Shown piece after piece: positions 53,927 through 62,823 of a DNA stretch of 64,000 nucleotides. Positions within the stretch are counted from its first letter, which is position 1; each line of letters opens with the position of its first letter. The stretch is from Kineosporia succinea (lineage in GTDB: Bacteria > Actinomycetota > Actinomycetes > Actinomycetales > Kineosporiaceae). Below the pieces are notes generated by a model. That model searched no databases and had not been told where the DNA came from. It saw only the letters and a list, made by a program, of their open reading frames with translations. Location: the NCBI RefSeq assembly GCF_030811555.1, contig NZ_JAUSQZ010000001.1, positions 3,035,241-3,099,240 on the forward strand. The letters are read 5' to 3'. The translations under genes were made by a program, and so were the position numbers.

Positions 53927-54204
53927 GGCTACTGGCCTCCGGGAGTTCGTGGAAGAACACCTAGAACGCTAGAGACCTACGTCCCGGGGCGGATCAGGGT
54001 CGGACCCCAGGGTGGCCCGGGCATCCCGGGGGCCGAACCCGGGGGACCCTGGGGCTACTCCCGGGTCTCCCCGGGGTGTGCCGCTGTGGGTGCACAGAGT
54101 GATGAGATGGCCACGGCATCCACCGATACGTCAGAATCGTGCTCTCGCCGAGTGATCTCGGCGCGGAACTGGCGGGCTGTTCGGAACAGGAGCGTTATCG
54201 CGCC

Positions 54205-56511
54205 ATGGGCACCATGCGCCGTCCACCCGGGGTTCTGGCCGGGGTCCCGGCCACCCCGGCCACTACTGACGTGCGCCCCTCGCGCCCCGCCGGCACGCCG
54301 TCCAGACCGCCGCGGCCGGTGGCCGCGCGCGCCCTCGCCGGCCAGAAACCCGGAGGCCGGGTCGGGGTCGCCCGCTCGCTGGCGGCCTGGCTGGCCCTGC
54401 CGGTGCTGCTCCTGATCGCGGTGCTGCCCGACTGGCGGTCCGGCCCGGCGGCGGTGCTCGGATGCCTGGGCGTGGTGCTGCTCGGCTTCGTCGTCGCCCG
54501 CACCAAGACCCTCTCCTGGTCGTCGGTCGTGCTGCTCCTGCTCGCCTCACTGCCGTGGGCCGTGCTCGTCGCGGCGGCCGGCTGGGGCCTCGAGGACACC
54601 GTCGGCTCGTCACTGCCCGTGCTGGCCCACGGCACCGTGATGGCGGCCGTTGCCCAGCAGTCCCTTCTTCTCGTTCCCCTTCTGGCCCTCCCCGCCCTGG
54701 TGCCCTCCCGGGCCCGGCGGCTGTCGATGGCCGACTGGTTGCTGGCCGGGGTGGTGATCGGGGCCGGGTTCGGGCTCACCCTGCACCTTCTCGACCTGGA
54801 CACGCCGGCCCGGCTGTTCTCCGGCACCGGTCAGCCGGTGCTCACGGGCCTCGCCGGGGCCGCGCTCGGGTTCGCCGTGGCCGCCCGCCGGCACGCCCGC
54901 AAGGCCGGGCTCACGATCGTGGGCCGCGCGCTCTGGCTGGGCCTGGCGGTGCTCTGGCCGGTGCTGATGTGGTGGCTCGCGGTCTCGGTGCAGGTCGGCC
55001 CGGCGCTCGCCGGGGCCCGGCCCCCGCTGCTCGACTGGGGCTGGACGGTCAGCGCCCACGGCCGGGTCCCGGTCTGGCTGCTCCTCGCCCTGCTGGTGCT
55101 GGCCCTGCTGGTCGACGCCGGGCGGCTGCGCAACGCCGCCGAGCTCGAGCCCGACCCGGTGCCCCACCCGTTCCACCCGGTGCAGGCCGCCGACGCCTGG
55201 GCCGGCCGGGCCACCCGCTGGGCCGGCACCAGCGAGACCCGTACCGTCACGGCCCTGGTCTGGCTGGTCGCCACCGCCTGTTCGGTCGTCGCCTTCGCCG
55301 GGCGCGACCTGGGCGTGGTGTTCGCGGCCGTGCGGCGCAGCGGCCCGGGGTCGGGCGCCGCCCGCTGGACCGCGATCAGCCGGGGCCGCGCCGCCGGGGT
55401 GATGGTGCGCTGGGTGCGGGCCGAGGCGATCCAGCTGGCCGCCGACCCGGACACCCGGGCCGCGCTCTGGCGCAACCGGCTGGCCGGCGGCATCGGCATC
55501 GGGGTCATGCTGGCCACGGCCGCGCTGCTCGGGCCGTACTGGGCGCAGGGGGTCTCCGGGGCCGCCGCCGAGGGCCTCACCTGGCCGGGGCAGATCGTCG
55601 AGAACCGCTGGCGCGCCGGGGTGCACGGCTTCGACGGCGCGGTGTGGGTCGTGCTGCTGGTGGCCCTGGTCGTGCTCCTGGCCGGCGGGGCCGACTGGTC
55701 GGCGCTGGGCTACCGCAACACCTTCCTGAGTCGCCGTCCCGTGCCCCAGGGCCGCGCGTCCGTGGGCGACTACCTGCGCGGCACCAGCCTCTCGGGCGCC
55801 CTCGTCGACCTGGGCTGCCTGCTCGCGGGCACCCTGCCCAGCCGGGCCGAGACGCGTCCGTCGGGCAGTGCGATCCGGGCCGCCGTGGGCGATTTCCGCG
55901 CCGACCCGCGCTCGTTCCTCGAACGCCGCCGGCGCCAGATCCGGGCCGGCTCGGTGCAGCTGGAAGACGAGGAAGAGCCCGACGTGCTGCCCGCGGTGTG
56001 CAGGCGGGTGCCCGGTGAGGAGCTGCCCGCGCTGAAACTGGCCGACGGGCGCCTGCTCTCGCCGCTCAGCCCGGACGCCGAGCGCGAGTTCACGGCCTAC
56101 CTCAACGGTCTCGACCGCTACGAGCCGGAACCCGAGGGCGATGGCGCCCGGTGGCGGGCCCAGTCCTGTGGTCGTTACGAGTTCATGGTGTCGAACCGGC
56201 CCGAGATCTGGTCGTCGGGCACCACCGAGCGCTCGCTGCGGTACGGCCTGTGCGTGCTCGGCCTGTGGTACTCGGGCGCCTCGTCGTGGACGGTTCCCGG
56301 CACTCTGCCCTCGACGTTGCCCGAGATGGTGCGCCACCGGGCCGCTCTCGAGCTCGACCGGCGGCTGATCGAGTTCACCACGGCGGTCAACTACCCGGGC
56401 AACCCGTTCCGGGCGGTCGAGGTGGTGGTCTCCGACCCGCGCGTGGCCGAGTCGGTGCAGGCGCGGATGGACCGGCTGGCGATCCCGGGAATCGTGGTGG
56501 TGGTGTCATGA
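54205..56511 (+). CDS. Large multi-pass membrane protein, PrsW-like but active site degenerate, with soluble C-terminal domain
   Basis: A 768-residue protein. After a Pro/Arg-rich start come about eight helices (residues ~50-300). AHGTVMAAVAQQSLLLVPLLALP, ADWLLAGVVIGAGFGLTLHLLD and GQPVLTGLAGAALGFAVAARR follow the PrsW protease layout, but the catalytic EE pair is QQ and other polar residues are lost. Two further helices lie near 445-470 and 510-530. The C-terminal ~200 residues are soluble and end VEVVVSDPRVAESVQARMDRLAIPGIVVVVS, a pattern like the tails of toxin restriction-endonuclease-fold domains; the catalytic D/ExK is not evident. Start GTG 54139 is an alternative. Coupled to the next gene by ATGA. 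Confidence 0.6.
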   Translation: MGTMRRPPGVLAGVPATPATTDVRPSRPAGTPSRPPRPVAARALAGQKPGGRVGVARSLAAWLALPVLLLIAVLPDWRSGPAAVLGCLGVVLLGFVVARTKTLSWSSVVLLLLASLPWAVLVAAAGWGLEDTVGSSLPVLAHGTVMAAVAQQSLLLVPLLALPALVPSRARRLSMADWLLAGVVIGAGFGLTLHLLDLDTPARLFSGTGQPVLTGLAGAALGFAVAARRHARKAGLTIVGRALWLGLAVLWPVLMWWLAVSVQVGPALAGARPPLLDWGWTVSAHGRVPVWLLLALLVLALLVDAGRLRNAAELEPDPVPHPFHPVQAADAWAGRATRWAGTSETRTVTALVWLVATACSVVAFAGRDLGVVFAAVRRSGPGSGAARWTAISRGRAAGVMVRWVRAEAIQLAADPDTRAALWRNRLAGGIGIGVMLATAALLGPYWAQGVSGAAAEGLTWPGQIVENRWRAGVHGFDGAVWVVLLVALVVLLAGGADWSALGYRNTFLSRRPVPQGRASVGDYLRGTSLSGALVDLGCLLAGTLPSRAETRPSGSAIRAAVGDFRADPRSFLERRRRQIRAGSVQLEDEEEPDVLPAVCRRVPGEELPALKLADGRLLSPLSPDAEREFTAYLNGLDRYEPEPEGDGARWRAQSCGRYEFMVSNRPEIWSSGTTERSLRYGLCVLGLWYSGASSWTVPGTLPSTLPEMVRHRAALELDRRLIEFTTAVNYPGNPFRAVEVVVSDPRVAESVQARMDRLAIPGIVVVVS

Positions 56512-56948
56512 TCGAGGCGATGCTCGCGGTGAACGGCGGCCGCTTCCGGTTCGACGGGGCGCTGCTGGCCGACCTGGCGCCGCACGTGTGGCCCGACGCC
56601 GTGCAGGTGCGGGCGCAGGGGCAGGTGGCCGACGTGCTCGCGGCGTACCTGCACCTGCCCGGGCTGCACCAGCCGGGCAGCGCGCGCGGTGCGGTGCTGG
56701 CGTTGCACCGCAGCGGTGAGGCGATCGGGATCAGCGCGGGCACGGCGCAGACCGCGGCCGACGTGATCGCCTGGATCTGCGCGGTCAGCCGGGTGCCGGC
56801 GCCGCACGAGGCCGGGCACGTGCTGCTGATCGACTGGATGCCCGACCCGCTGCAGCTGTCGGCGAACACCACGGCCGAGGAGCTGCTGCGGCTGCGGGCG
56901 ATGCTGCGCAGTTCGTTCTTCACCGGCGAGTTCGGTCAAAAGGCCTGA
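56508..56948 (+). CDS. Hypothetical 146-aa partner of the membrane protein
   Basis: A 146-residue soluble protein, starting IEAMLAVNGGRFRFDGALLADLAPHVWPDAVQVRAQGQ (residues ~2-38), with SAGTAQTAADVIAWICAVSRVP and LLIDWMPDPLQLSANTTAEELL. No known motif. It starts inside the preceding stop (ATGA). If the upstream C-terminal domain is a toxin, this would be its immunity protein; otherwise a small accessory subunit. Confidence 0.6.
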   Translation: MIEAMLAVNGGRFRFDGALLADLAPHVWPDAVQVRAQGQVADVLAAYLHLPGLHQPGSARGAVLALHRSGEAIGISAGTAQTAADVIAWICAVSRVPAPHEAGHVLLIDWMPDPLQLSANTTAEELLRLRAMLRSSFFTGEFGQKA

Positions 56949-57056
56949 TCTGCCGAGGGTTTGCTACGCGCACGTACAGTGACGCACCCCCGGCCGTTCG
57001 GGCTGAACCCGGCCGCTGACCTTCATCCCTGGGGTGACCGGGGCGAAGTACCCCTC

Positions 57057-57953
57057 ATGGTCGAGGGGGTGAGAACCGCTGTCATCGTGGACGACGACCC
57101 GGAGACCCGGATGATTCTGCGCGCTGCGCTGGAGTCCACCGGTTTCACGGTGTCGGAGGCGACGACGGGGCACGATGCAGTGGTTCTGGTGCGGGAGAGC
57201 AACCCGGACCTGATCACACTCGATCTTGTCCTTCCCGGGTTCGACGGCGTCGAGGTGTGCCGTCGGATCCGGGAACTGACAGACGCGTACATCATCATGA
57301 TCACGGCCAGCTCGGACGAGGCGGACCGCCTGGTCGGCCTGGCCACCGGCGCGGACGACTACGTGACCAAGCCGTTCAGCCCGCGTGAGGTGCAGGCCCG
57401 GGTGGCCGCGATGTTCCGCCGCCCGCGTCGCGTGGAGCGTCCCGCTCCCGAGCCCCGCAGCTACCTGAATCCCGCTCCGCGCCACGGTGTTCCCCTTCCC
57501 CGGAGCACCGGCGAGGGGCGGCACGCGTACGGAACCCCGGGAGGGGCGTCCGTACCCGATGCCCCGCCCTGGCCGGGACTGCCCATGGTGCCCGACGACC
57601 ACACGATCCTGCGGCACGGTCGCCTGACGATCGACGTCGAGGGCCGCATCGCCACCTTGGCCGGCACCGAGTTGCCGCTCACGAAGATCGAGTTCGACCT
57701 GCTGGCCACGATGACGGGCAACCCGCGCCGGGTCTGGCGACGGGAGACCCTGCTCAACATCGTGTGGGGCGGGCAGTGGTCGGACCACCACGTGGTCGAG
57801 GTGCACATCGGTAACCTGCGCCGCAAGCTCTCGGACGTGGCCGGTGCCGGGGTTCCGATCATCAAGACGGTACGCGGAATCGGTTACCGGATGGCCCCTC
57901 TCGACCCGGCGCAGTCGGCCGGGCAGCACGCGGGCCTGCCGACCACGTACTGA
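57057..57953 (+). CDS. OmpR-family response regulator with long linker
   Basis: A 298-residue regulator. Receiver domain residues 1-120: AVIVDDDPETRMIL (acidic pocket), LITLDLVLPGFDG (phospho-acceptor Asp), MITASSDE and DYVTKPFSPRE (conserved Lys). A Pro/Arg-rich linker of ~70 residues (unusually long) leads to the winged-helix output domain (~190-285), with LTKIEFDLLATMTGNPRRVWRRETLL and DHHVVEVHIGNLRRKL. No histidine kinase gene is adjacent: an orphan here. ATG 57057 gives the standard N-terminus. It converges on the SipW/TasA-like operon, with 3 bp between stops. Confidence 0.93.
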   Translation: MVEGVRTAVIVDDDPETRMILRAALESTGFTVSEATTGHDAVVLVRESNPDLITLDLVLPGFDGVEVCRRIRELTDAYIIMITASSDEADRLVGLATGADDYVTKPFSPREVQARVAAMFRRPRRVERPAPEPRSYLNPAPRHGVPLPRSTGEGRHAYGTPGGASVPDAPPWPGLPMVPDDHTILRHGRLTIDVEGRIATLAGTELPLTKIEFDLLATMTGNPRRVWRRETLLNIVWGGQWSDHHVVEVHIGNLRRKLSDVAGAGVPIIKTVRGIGYRMAPLDPAQSAGQHAGLPTTY

Positions 57954-57956
57954 GCC

Positions 57957-58415
57957 TCAGAGCCCCCCGATCAGGAGCCCGCACGAGGCGGAGTTCGTGG
58001 TCACCGCCGTGCTCGTCCAGTTGGCGAAGCCGGCCCGCACCATGAACGTGTAGGGGAGCGTTCCCAGGAGGGCCCGGTCCACCGGCACCTGGGCGGTCAG
58101 GGTGGACCGCCCGCTCACGGTGATCGGGGTCTGCGGCGTCCCGTTGCGCACGGGGGTGATCTGGTAGCCGGTGGCGAAGGCGGCCGGGGTGATCGTCCAG
58201 GACACTGTCACGGTTCCCTGCGTCCCGAGGCCGCAGTTGTTCAGACCCGCGACCGCGCTCGCTGACGGGACCGGGGCCAGGGTGGCGGTGCCCACCGAGG
58301 TGCTGACGGAGGAGGCGCTCTGCCAGGCCGCCTGGGCCTGGAACGGGCTGAGCAGCACGAAAACCACTGCCGCCAGGGCGATCGGCAGAGGGTGCCGGCG
58401 CAGGGCGGCGATCAT
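57957..58415 (-). CDS. Secreted beta-sandwich (Fn3-like) protein of SipW operon
   Basis: A 152-residue precursor: signal peptide PIALAAVVFVLLSPFQAQA, then WQSASSVSTSVGTATL and a single fibronectin-like domain (GTVTVSWTITPAAFATGYQITPVRNG, PYTFMVRAGFANWTS) with two Cys. The start of the mature part (SASSVSTSVGTATLAP) echoes that of the TasA-like protein at 59219. ATG 58415 overlaps the stop of the signal peptidase gene. Probably a surface-fibre component or chaperone. Confidence 0.65.
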   Translation of the reverse strand: MIAALRRHPLPIALAAVVFVLLSPFQAQAAWQSASSVSTSVGTATLAPVPSASAVAGLNNCGLGTQGTVTVSWTITPAAFATGYQITPVRNGTPQTPITVSGRSTLTAQVPVDRALLGTLPYTFMVRAGFANWTSTAVTTNSASCGLLIGGL

Positions 58416-59161
58416 CGGGCACCGCTCCCGGTGAACGGGACGTCGTGCGGGTCCGGTTCGGAACGCTTGCGCCGGGCCGGTTTCCAGATCACCGACAGGA
58501 GCATCAGGGACACCAGGGCCGGGGCCACGTAGACCGCGACCTTCGCGACGCCCGGCTGCCGGAACCAGCGGATACCCTCGCCCATCTTCGGGATCACGGT
58601 GTCGACGCGCCAGATCGTGCCGCCGGGAAAGTTGGCCTTCCACGGGTCGTTGTCCGGATTGGCGTCGCCCTTGGTCTGGACGGTGAGGCTGCCGTCGGGC
58701 TCGCCGGTGACCGAGACGATGCGGTGGCTGACGATCCGGTTGTCGTCGACCGGGATGCGATAGGTGATCACGTCACCCGGTTTCAGGTCGTACACCGAGA
58801 CCTGGGTGTCCACCGCCACGTCCCCCGGATTGATCGTCGGGACCATGCTGCCGGTGAGCATGGTCATGGTCTGGTACGGGAACAGGTGCGGGCCCACCGC
58901 CAGGAACAGGAAGAGCGCGAAAGCCATCGAGCTGACGATGTTCCCGAGCTGGAAGAAGAGCCTGCCCAGGAGCTTCTGGGTACGGGTGCCCGTGAACCGG
59001 GCGCGGGGGAGGAGGGTGACGGAGGCGGGCGTCCGGGTCCCCAGGCCCAGATCGCCGCAACGGCCCGTCCCCCGCACGATCTCGTCGAACGAGACCGATG
59101 CGGGGGAAACCGGTTCGGAGAGGTCGCGGACCGGCGCGGTGACGACCACGACCATGTCCAC
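58412..59161 (-). CDS. sipW: SipW/ER-type signal peptidase I
   Basis: A 249-residue S26B signal peptidase. Its catalytic dyad is Ser105 in LTGSMVPTINPGD and His146 in IVSHRIVSV, i.e. Ser-His rather than the Ser-Lys of common bacterial LepB. Two membrane helices flank the catalytic domain (residues ~70-95 and ~205-222). The N-terminal 60 residues are cytoplasmic and unusual. SipW processes TasA-type fibre proteins in Bacillus; the genes on both sides are fitting substrates. Confidence 0.88.
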   Translation of the reverse strand: MDMVVVVTAPVRDLSEPVSPASVSFDEIVRGTGRCGDLGLGTRTPASVTLLPRARFTGTRTQKLLGRLFFQLGNIVSSMAFALFLFLAVGPHLFPYQTMTMLTGSMVPTINPGDVAVDTQVSVYDLKPGDVITYRIPVDDNRIVSHRIVSVTGEPDGSLTVQTKGDANPDNDPWKANFPGGTIWRVDTVIPKMGEGIRWFRQPGVAKVAVYVAPALVSLMLLSVIWKPARRKRSEPDPHDVPFTGSGAR

Positions 59162-59218
59162 GACCTCCCCGGTGGGTAGTGCTTCCGTTGTGGTTGTCGG
59201 CTCCGAGGGGACGAACTC

Positions 59219-59839
59219 TTACTTGTTCGTGGCGGCTCGCTGGGTGCCGAGGAAGGTGAAGTTCACCGTGCTGCTCAGGCCCTGGAGCGAGTTGCCGGCG
59301 CCGGCGGGCAGCGTCAGGGTGACGCGGAGCTTGTCGGTGGCACCGGCGGTGAGCGTGCCCAGGTTGTTCAGGGCCAGGTTGGCGCCGATCACCGGGGTGC
59401 TGGCCAGCACGACCGAGGTGACGCCGCCGCAGGTGTAGGTGAAGGCGGGGGAGGTGCCGGCCTCGGTCCAGCCGGTGGAGCAGCGGTCGATGGCCATCTG
59501 CAGGCCGTTGGTGGCGTCGGTGTCCAGCAAGCTGGTGGAGGTGGCGTTGGTCGTGAGCACCACGCTGGCCAGGTTCTGGTTGCCTCCGTTGACCAGGTCG
59601 ACCGCTCGCTGCATGGTGTCGCCCGGCACCACGCCGGTGGCACCCAGCGTCAGCCGGTTCGCGGCCGTGCCCGCCGCGCCCACGGCGATGTTCACGGTGC
59701 CGGTGGTGACGCTCGTGCTGGCCGAGGTCGACGACGTGAAGGTACCGAACGTGCCGAGACCGGCCACGGCGGCGGCCGAGCCGAGGACGGCGACGGAGGC
59801 GACGAGCTTGCCGGTCATCGTGGTCAGTCCGAGCTTCAT
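59219..59839 (-). CDS. TasA/camelysin-like secreted fibre protein
   Basis: A 206-residue precursor with a SipW-type signal sequence: KLGLTTMTGKLVASVAVLGSAAAVAGLGTFGTFTSSTSAS (residues 2-41), lacking a clear AxA site. The mature part is Thr/Ser/Asn-rich beta structure (VNIAVGAAGTAANRLTLGATGVVPGDTMQRAVDLVNGGNQNL, ~50-92) with the family's GDTxxRxVxLxNxGN pattern and two Cys. First gene of the unit, GGGAGC upstream of ATG 59839. Likely forms extracellular fibres or a matrix. Confidence 0.78.
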   Translation of the reverse strand: MKLGLTTMTGKLVASVAVLGSAAAVAGLGTFGTFTSSTSASTSVTTGTVNIAVGAAGTAANRLTLGATGVVPGDTMQRAVDLVNGGNQNLASVVLTTNATSTSLLDTDATNGLQMAIDRCSTGWTEAGTSPAFTYTCGGVTSVVLASTPVIGANLALNNLGTLTAGATDKLRVTLTLPAGAGNSLQGLSSTVNFTFLGTQRAATNK

Positions 59840-60001
59840 CTGCCGGTGCTCCCTGCGTGGCGGTGGACGTGCTGTCCCCCATCGAGTCGGCCACGCCGTT
59901 CAGGTCAGAACCACCTTCTGGGCAAGGTTCCGGCAAGCTTTTCTCAAGATCGTCGATGGTGGACGTGGGGGCACGGTCGGGTGCCCACCACGCCTCTCCC
60001 G

Positions 60002-60788
60002 TCAGCCGGGTCCGAACCGCTCGATGCGCACGTCCGCCGCCGGCATCCCGAGCGACACCAGGAGCTGCGAGGCGTGCTCGCTGAAGCCCGCCGAACCGCA
60101 GACGTAGGCGATCTGGCCCCCGGTCAGCAGGGGCCTCAGATCGTCTGCGCTCAGACGGCCCGCCGGGCGTGGGTCGCCGGGCGGGGCCTGCCGGGTGTGG
60201 ATCACCGTGGTCTCCGAGCCGTACTCGCCCCGGTAGTAGAGATCTTCCGGCCGGCGCACCGAGACCAGCAGCCGCAGCGGCACCCGCTCACCGCTGTCGT
60301 GCCAGAACCGGCGCATGGCCATCAGTGGCACCACGCCCGAGCCGCCGCCGAGCAGCAGCGCCGGAGTGTCGCCCCGCCAGACGAACCAGCCGCCGAACGG
60401 CCCGCGCAGCTCCACCCGGTCGCCGACGCCGATCTCCTCGTGCAGGAACGGGGAGACCTCGCCGTCGGGGATCAGCTCGACGGTCAGCTCCACCTCGTCG
60501 GCCCGGTCGGGGGCCGAGGCGATGCTGTACGAGCGCTGGGCGGTGGAGCCGTCGGGCGCGGTGAGCCGCACGTCGTAGTGCTGGCCGGGAACGTGCCGGT
60601 CGGGGGCCTCGCCCCGGATGCGCAGCCGGAAGGTGCGGGCCGTGGCCGTCTCGTCGCGGATCGCCGTGACCTCGGCGGGCAGCCAGCGCCGCCGGGCACC
60701 GGAGGGCGGCACCTGCCGCGACACCGGCCCCAGGGTCGGCAGCGGCGGCAGGTCCAGCCCCGGCAGCGAGGGCAACGGCGGCAGGCCG

Positions 60789-60796
<8 letters not shown>
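60002..60796 (-). CDS. Ferredoxin-reductase-type flavoprotein (no 2Fe-2S domain)
   Basis: A 264-residue FAD/NAD(P)H oxidoreductase. FAD-binding: GQHYDVRLTAPDGSTAQRSYSIASAP (R-x-Y-S motif). NAD(P): LLLGGGSGVVPLMAMRRFW, and the C-terminal YVCGSAGFSEHASQLLVSLGM. A Pro-rich N-terminus (LPPLPSLPGLDLPPLPTL) precedes. It starts at GTG 60796, overlapping the molybdoenzyme gene by 8 bp; the two are almost certainly partners, this one passing electrons to or from the Mo site. Confidence 0.88.
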
Positions 60797-61388
<592 letters not shown>

Positions 61389-61530
61389 GTCACTTCCTCT
61401 CACCGATTGTTTGGGTGGGGCCAATTTATTCGGATAGCTCAGCATCCGCGCAGGTGAAAGCATTCCCGATTACCCCTGTCGGGATTCGGGCGAAGTTTCG
61501 GGTAGCGTTTTCTCACTCTCGGTGCGCACT

Positions 61531-62823
61531 ATGGTCGGCGTGTCGATCGAAGACCTCGCCCAGGCGGCGGGTCCGGCGGCCGGGCCGGTGTCGGAGCTCC
61601 CCAACGAGCAGCCGATCACCGAGGCCGATGCCGAAGGCTGGATCCCCCGAACCTGTTTCAAGTGTGGCCCACCGCGCCGGGTGGGTATCGAGCTGGAGTT
61701 CCTGATCCACCGTGACGTGGATCCGCCGGAACACCTCGCTCCCGACAAGCTCGCGATGTTGCACGCCGACATCCAAACTCAACCCCTGCGGTCAAGATTC
61801 ACGGTCGAGCCCGGTGGGCAGGTCGAGCTCAGCTCCCTCCCGGCCGATCGTCTCTCCGGTGCGATCGCCGATCTGACAGGCGATCTCGCCGTTCTCACCG
61901 CCGTCGCCGCGCGCCACGGTGCGCGCCTCGTCGGCACCGGCATCGACGCGCTCCCCTCGCCCGTGCGATACCTGCAAGAACCCCGATACGCCGCCATGGA
62001 AGAGTATTTCGACCGCACCGGCAGTGCCGGGCGCACGATGATGCGCTCCAGCGCCTCGGTGCAGGTGAACGTCGAGTCCGGCCTCACGCCGGGCGACTTC
62101 CAGCGCCGGTGGGACCTGCTCCACGCGATCGGCCCGGCCACGGCCGCGGCCTTCGGGCGCCCCTCGGCGCACCGCGCGATCGATCCCCGTCTGTCCGGGT
62201 ATCGCCTTCTGCGTCAGGGCATCTGGCGTGAGCTCGATCCGGAGCGCTGCCTCGCACCCGTCCCGACCTCCGGTGAAACGCTTCAGGAGGCTTACACCCG
62301 CTGGGTTCTCGACGCCCCGGTTCTCGCCGTGCGCCGAAACGACCGCCCCTGGACGGCACCGGCCGGCCTCACCTTCCGCCGGTGGCTGCGCGAGGGTGAC
62401 CGCGCGATGAGCGACACCGCCGCGCCCACGCTCGAAGACCTCAAGTTCCACCTGACCACCCTGTTCCCGCCGGTGCGGGCCCGCGGCTTCTACGAGGTGC
62501 GCTACCTCGACCAGCAGCCCGGTCCGTGGTGGCGGGTGGCGGCGGCCTCGGTCGCCGCCCTGGCCCAGGACGACACCGCCGCCGACCAGGCGATGGAGGT
62601 CTGCGAGCCGGTGCGCGACGCCTGGGACTCCTCCGCCCGGGCCGGTCTGACCGACCCGGCCCTCAAGAAGGCGGCCCGCGCCGTGCTGGAGATCGCCGCG
62701 GCGGCCCTCGACCGCGACGGCGACACCGACCTGGCCGCCCGCACCGCCGAGTACCTCGACCGCGTCGCCCTCGAGACCGATGTCGCCCCGAACCCCGATG
62801 CCGCTGCGGAGACACCGTGCTGA
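61531..62823 (+). CDS. egtA: Glutamate-cysteine ligase EgtA (ergothioneine pathway)
   Basis: A 430-residue GCS2-type ligase making gamma-glutamylcysteine, the sulfur donor for EgtB. RRVGIELEFLIHR near residue 50 and GGQVELSSLPADRLSGAIADL are its ATP/Mg glutamates; SSASVQVNVESG and GFYEVRYLDQQPGPWW are further family landmarks. It is directly followed by egtB, with the stop overlapping that start, which fixes the pathway. ATG 61531 is used; GTG 61522 also possible. Divergent from the molybdoenzyme gene. Confidence 0.93.
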   Translation: MVGVSIEDLAQAAGPAAGPVSELPNEQPITEADAEGWIPRTCFKCGPPRRVGIELEFLIHRDVDPPEHLAPDKLAMLHADIQTQPLRSRFTVEPGGQVELSSLPADRLSGAIADLTGDLAVLTAVAARHGARLVGTGIDALPSPVRYLQEPRYAAMEEYFDRTGSAGRTMMRSSASVQVNVESGLTPGDFQRRWDLLHAIGPATAAAFGRPSAHRAIDPRLSGYRLLRQGIWRELDPERCLAPVPTSGETLQEAYTRWVLDAPVLAVRRNDRPWTAPAGLTFRRWLREGDRAMSDTAAPTLEDLKFHLTTLFPPVRARGFYEVRYLDQQPGPWWRVAAASVAALAQDDTAADQAMEVCEPVRDAWDSSARAGLTDPALKKAARAVLEIAAAALDRDGDTDLAARTAEYLDRVALETDVAPNPDAAAETPC

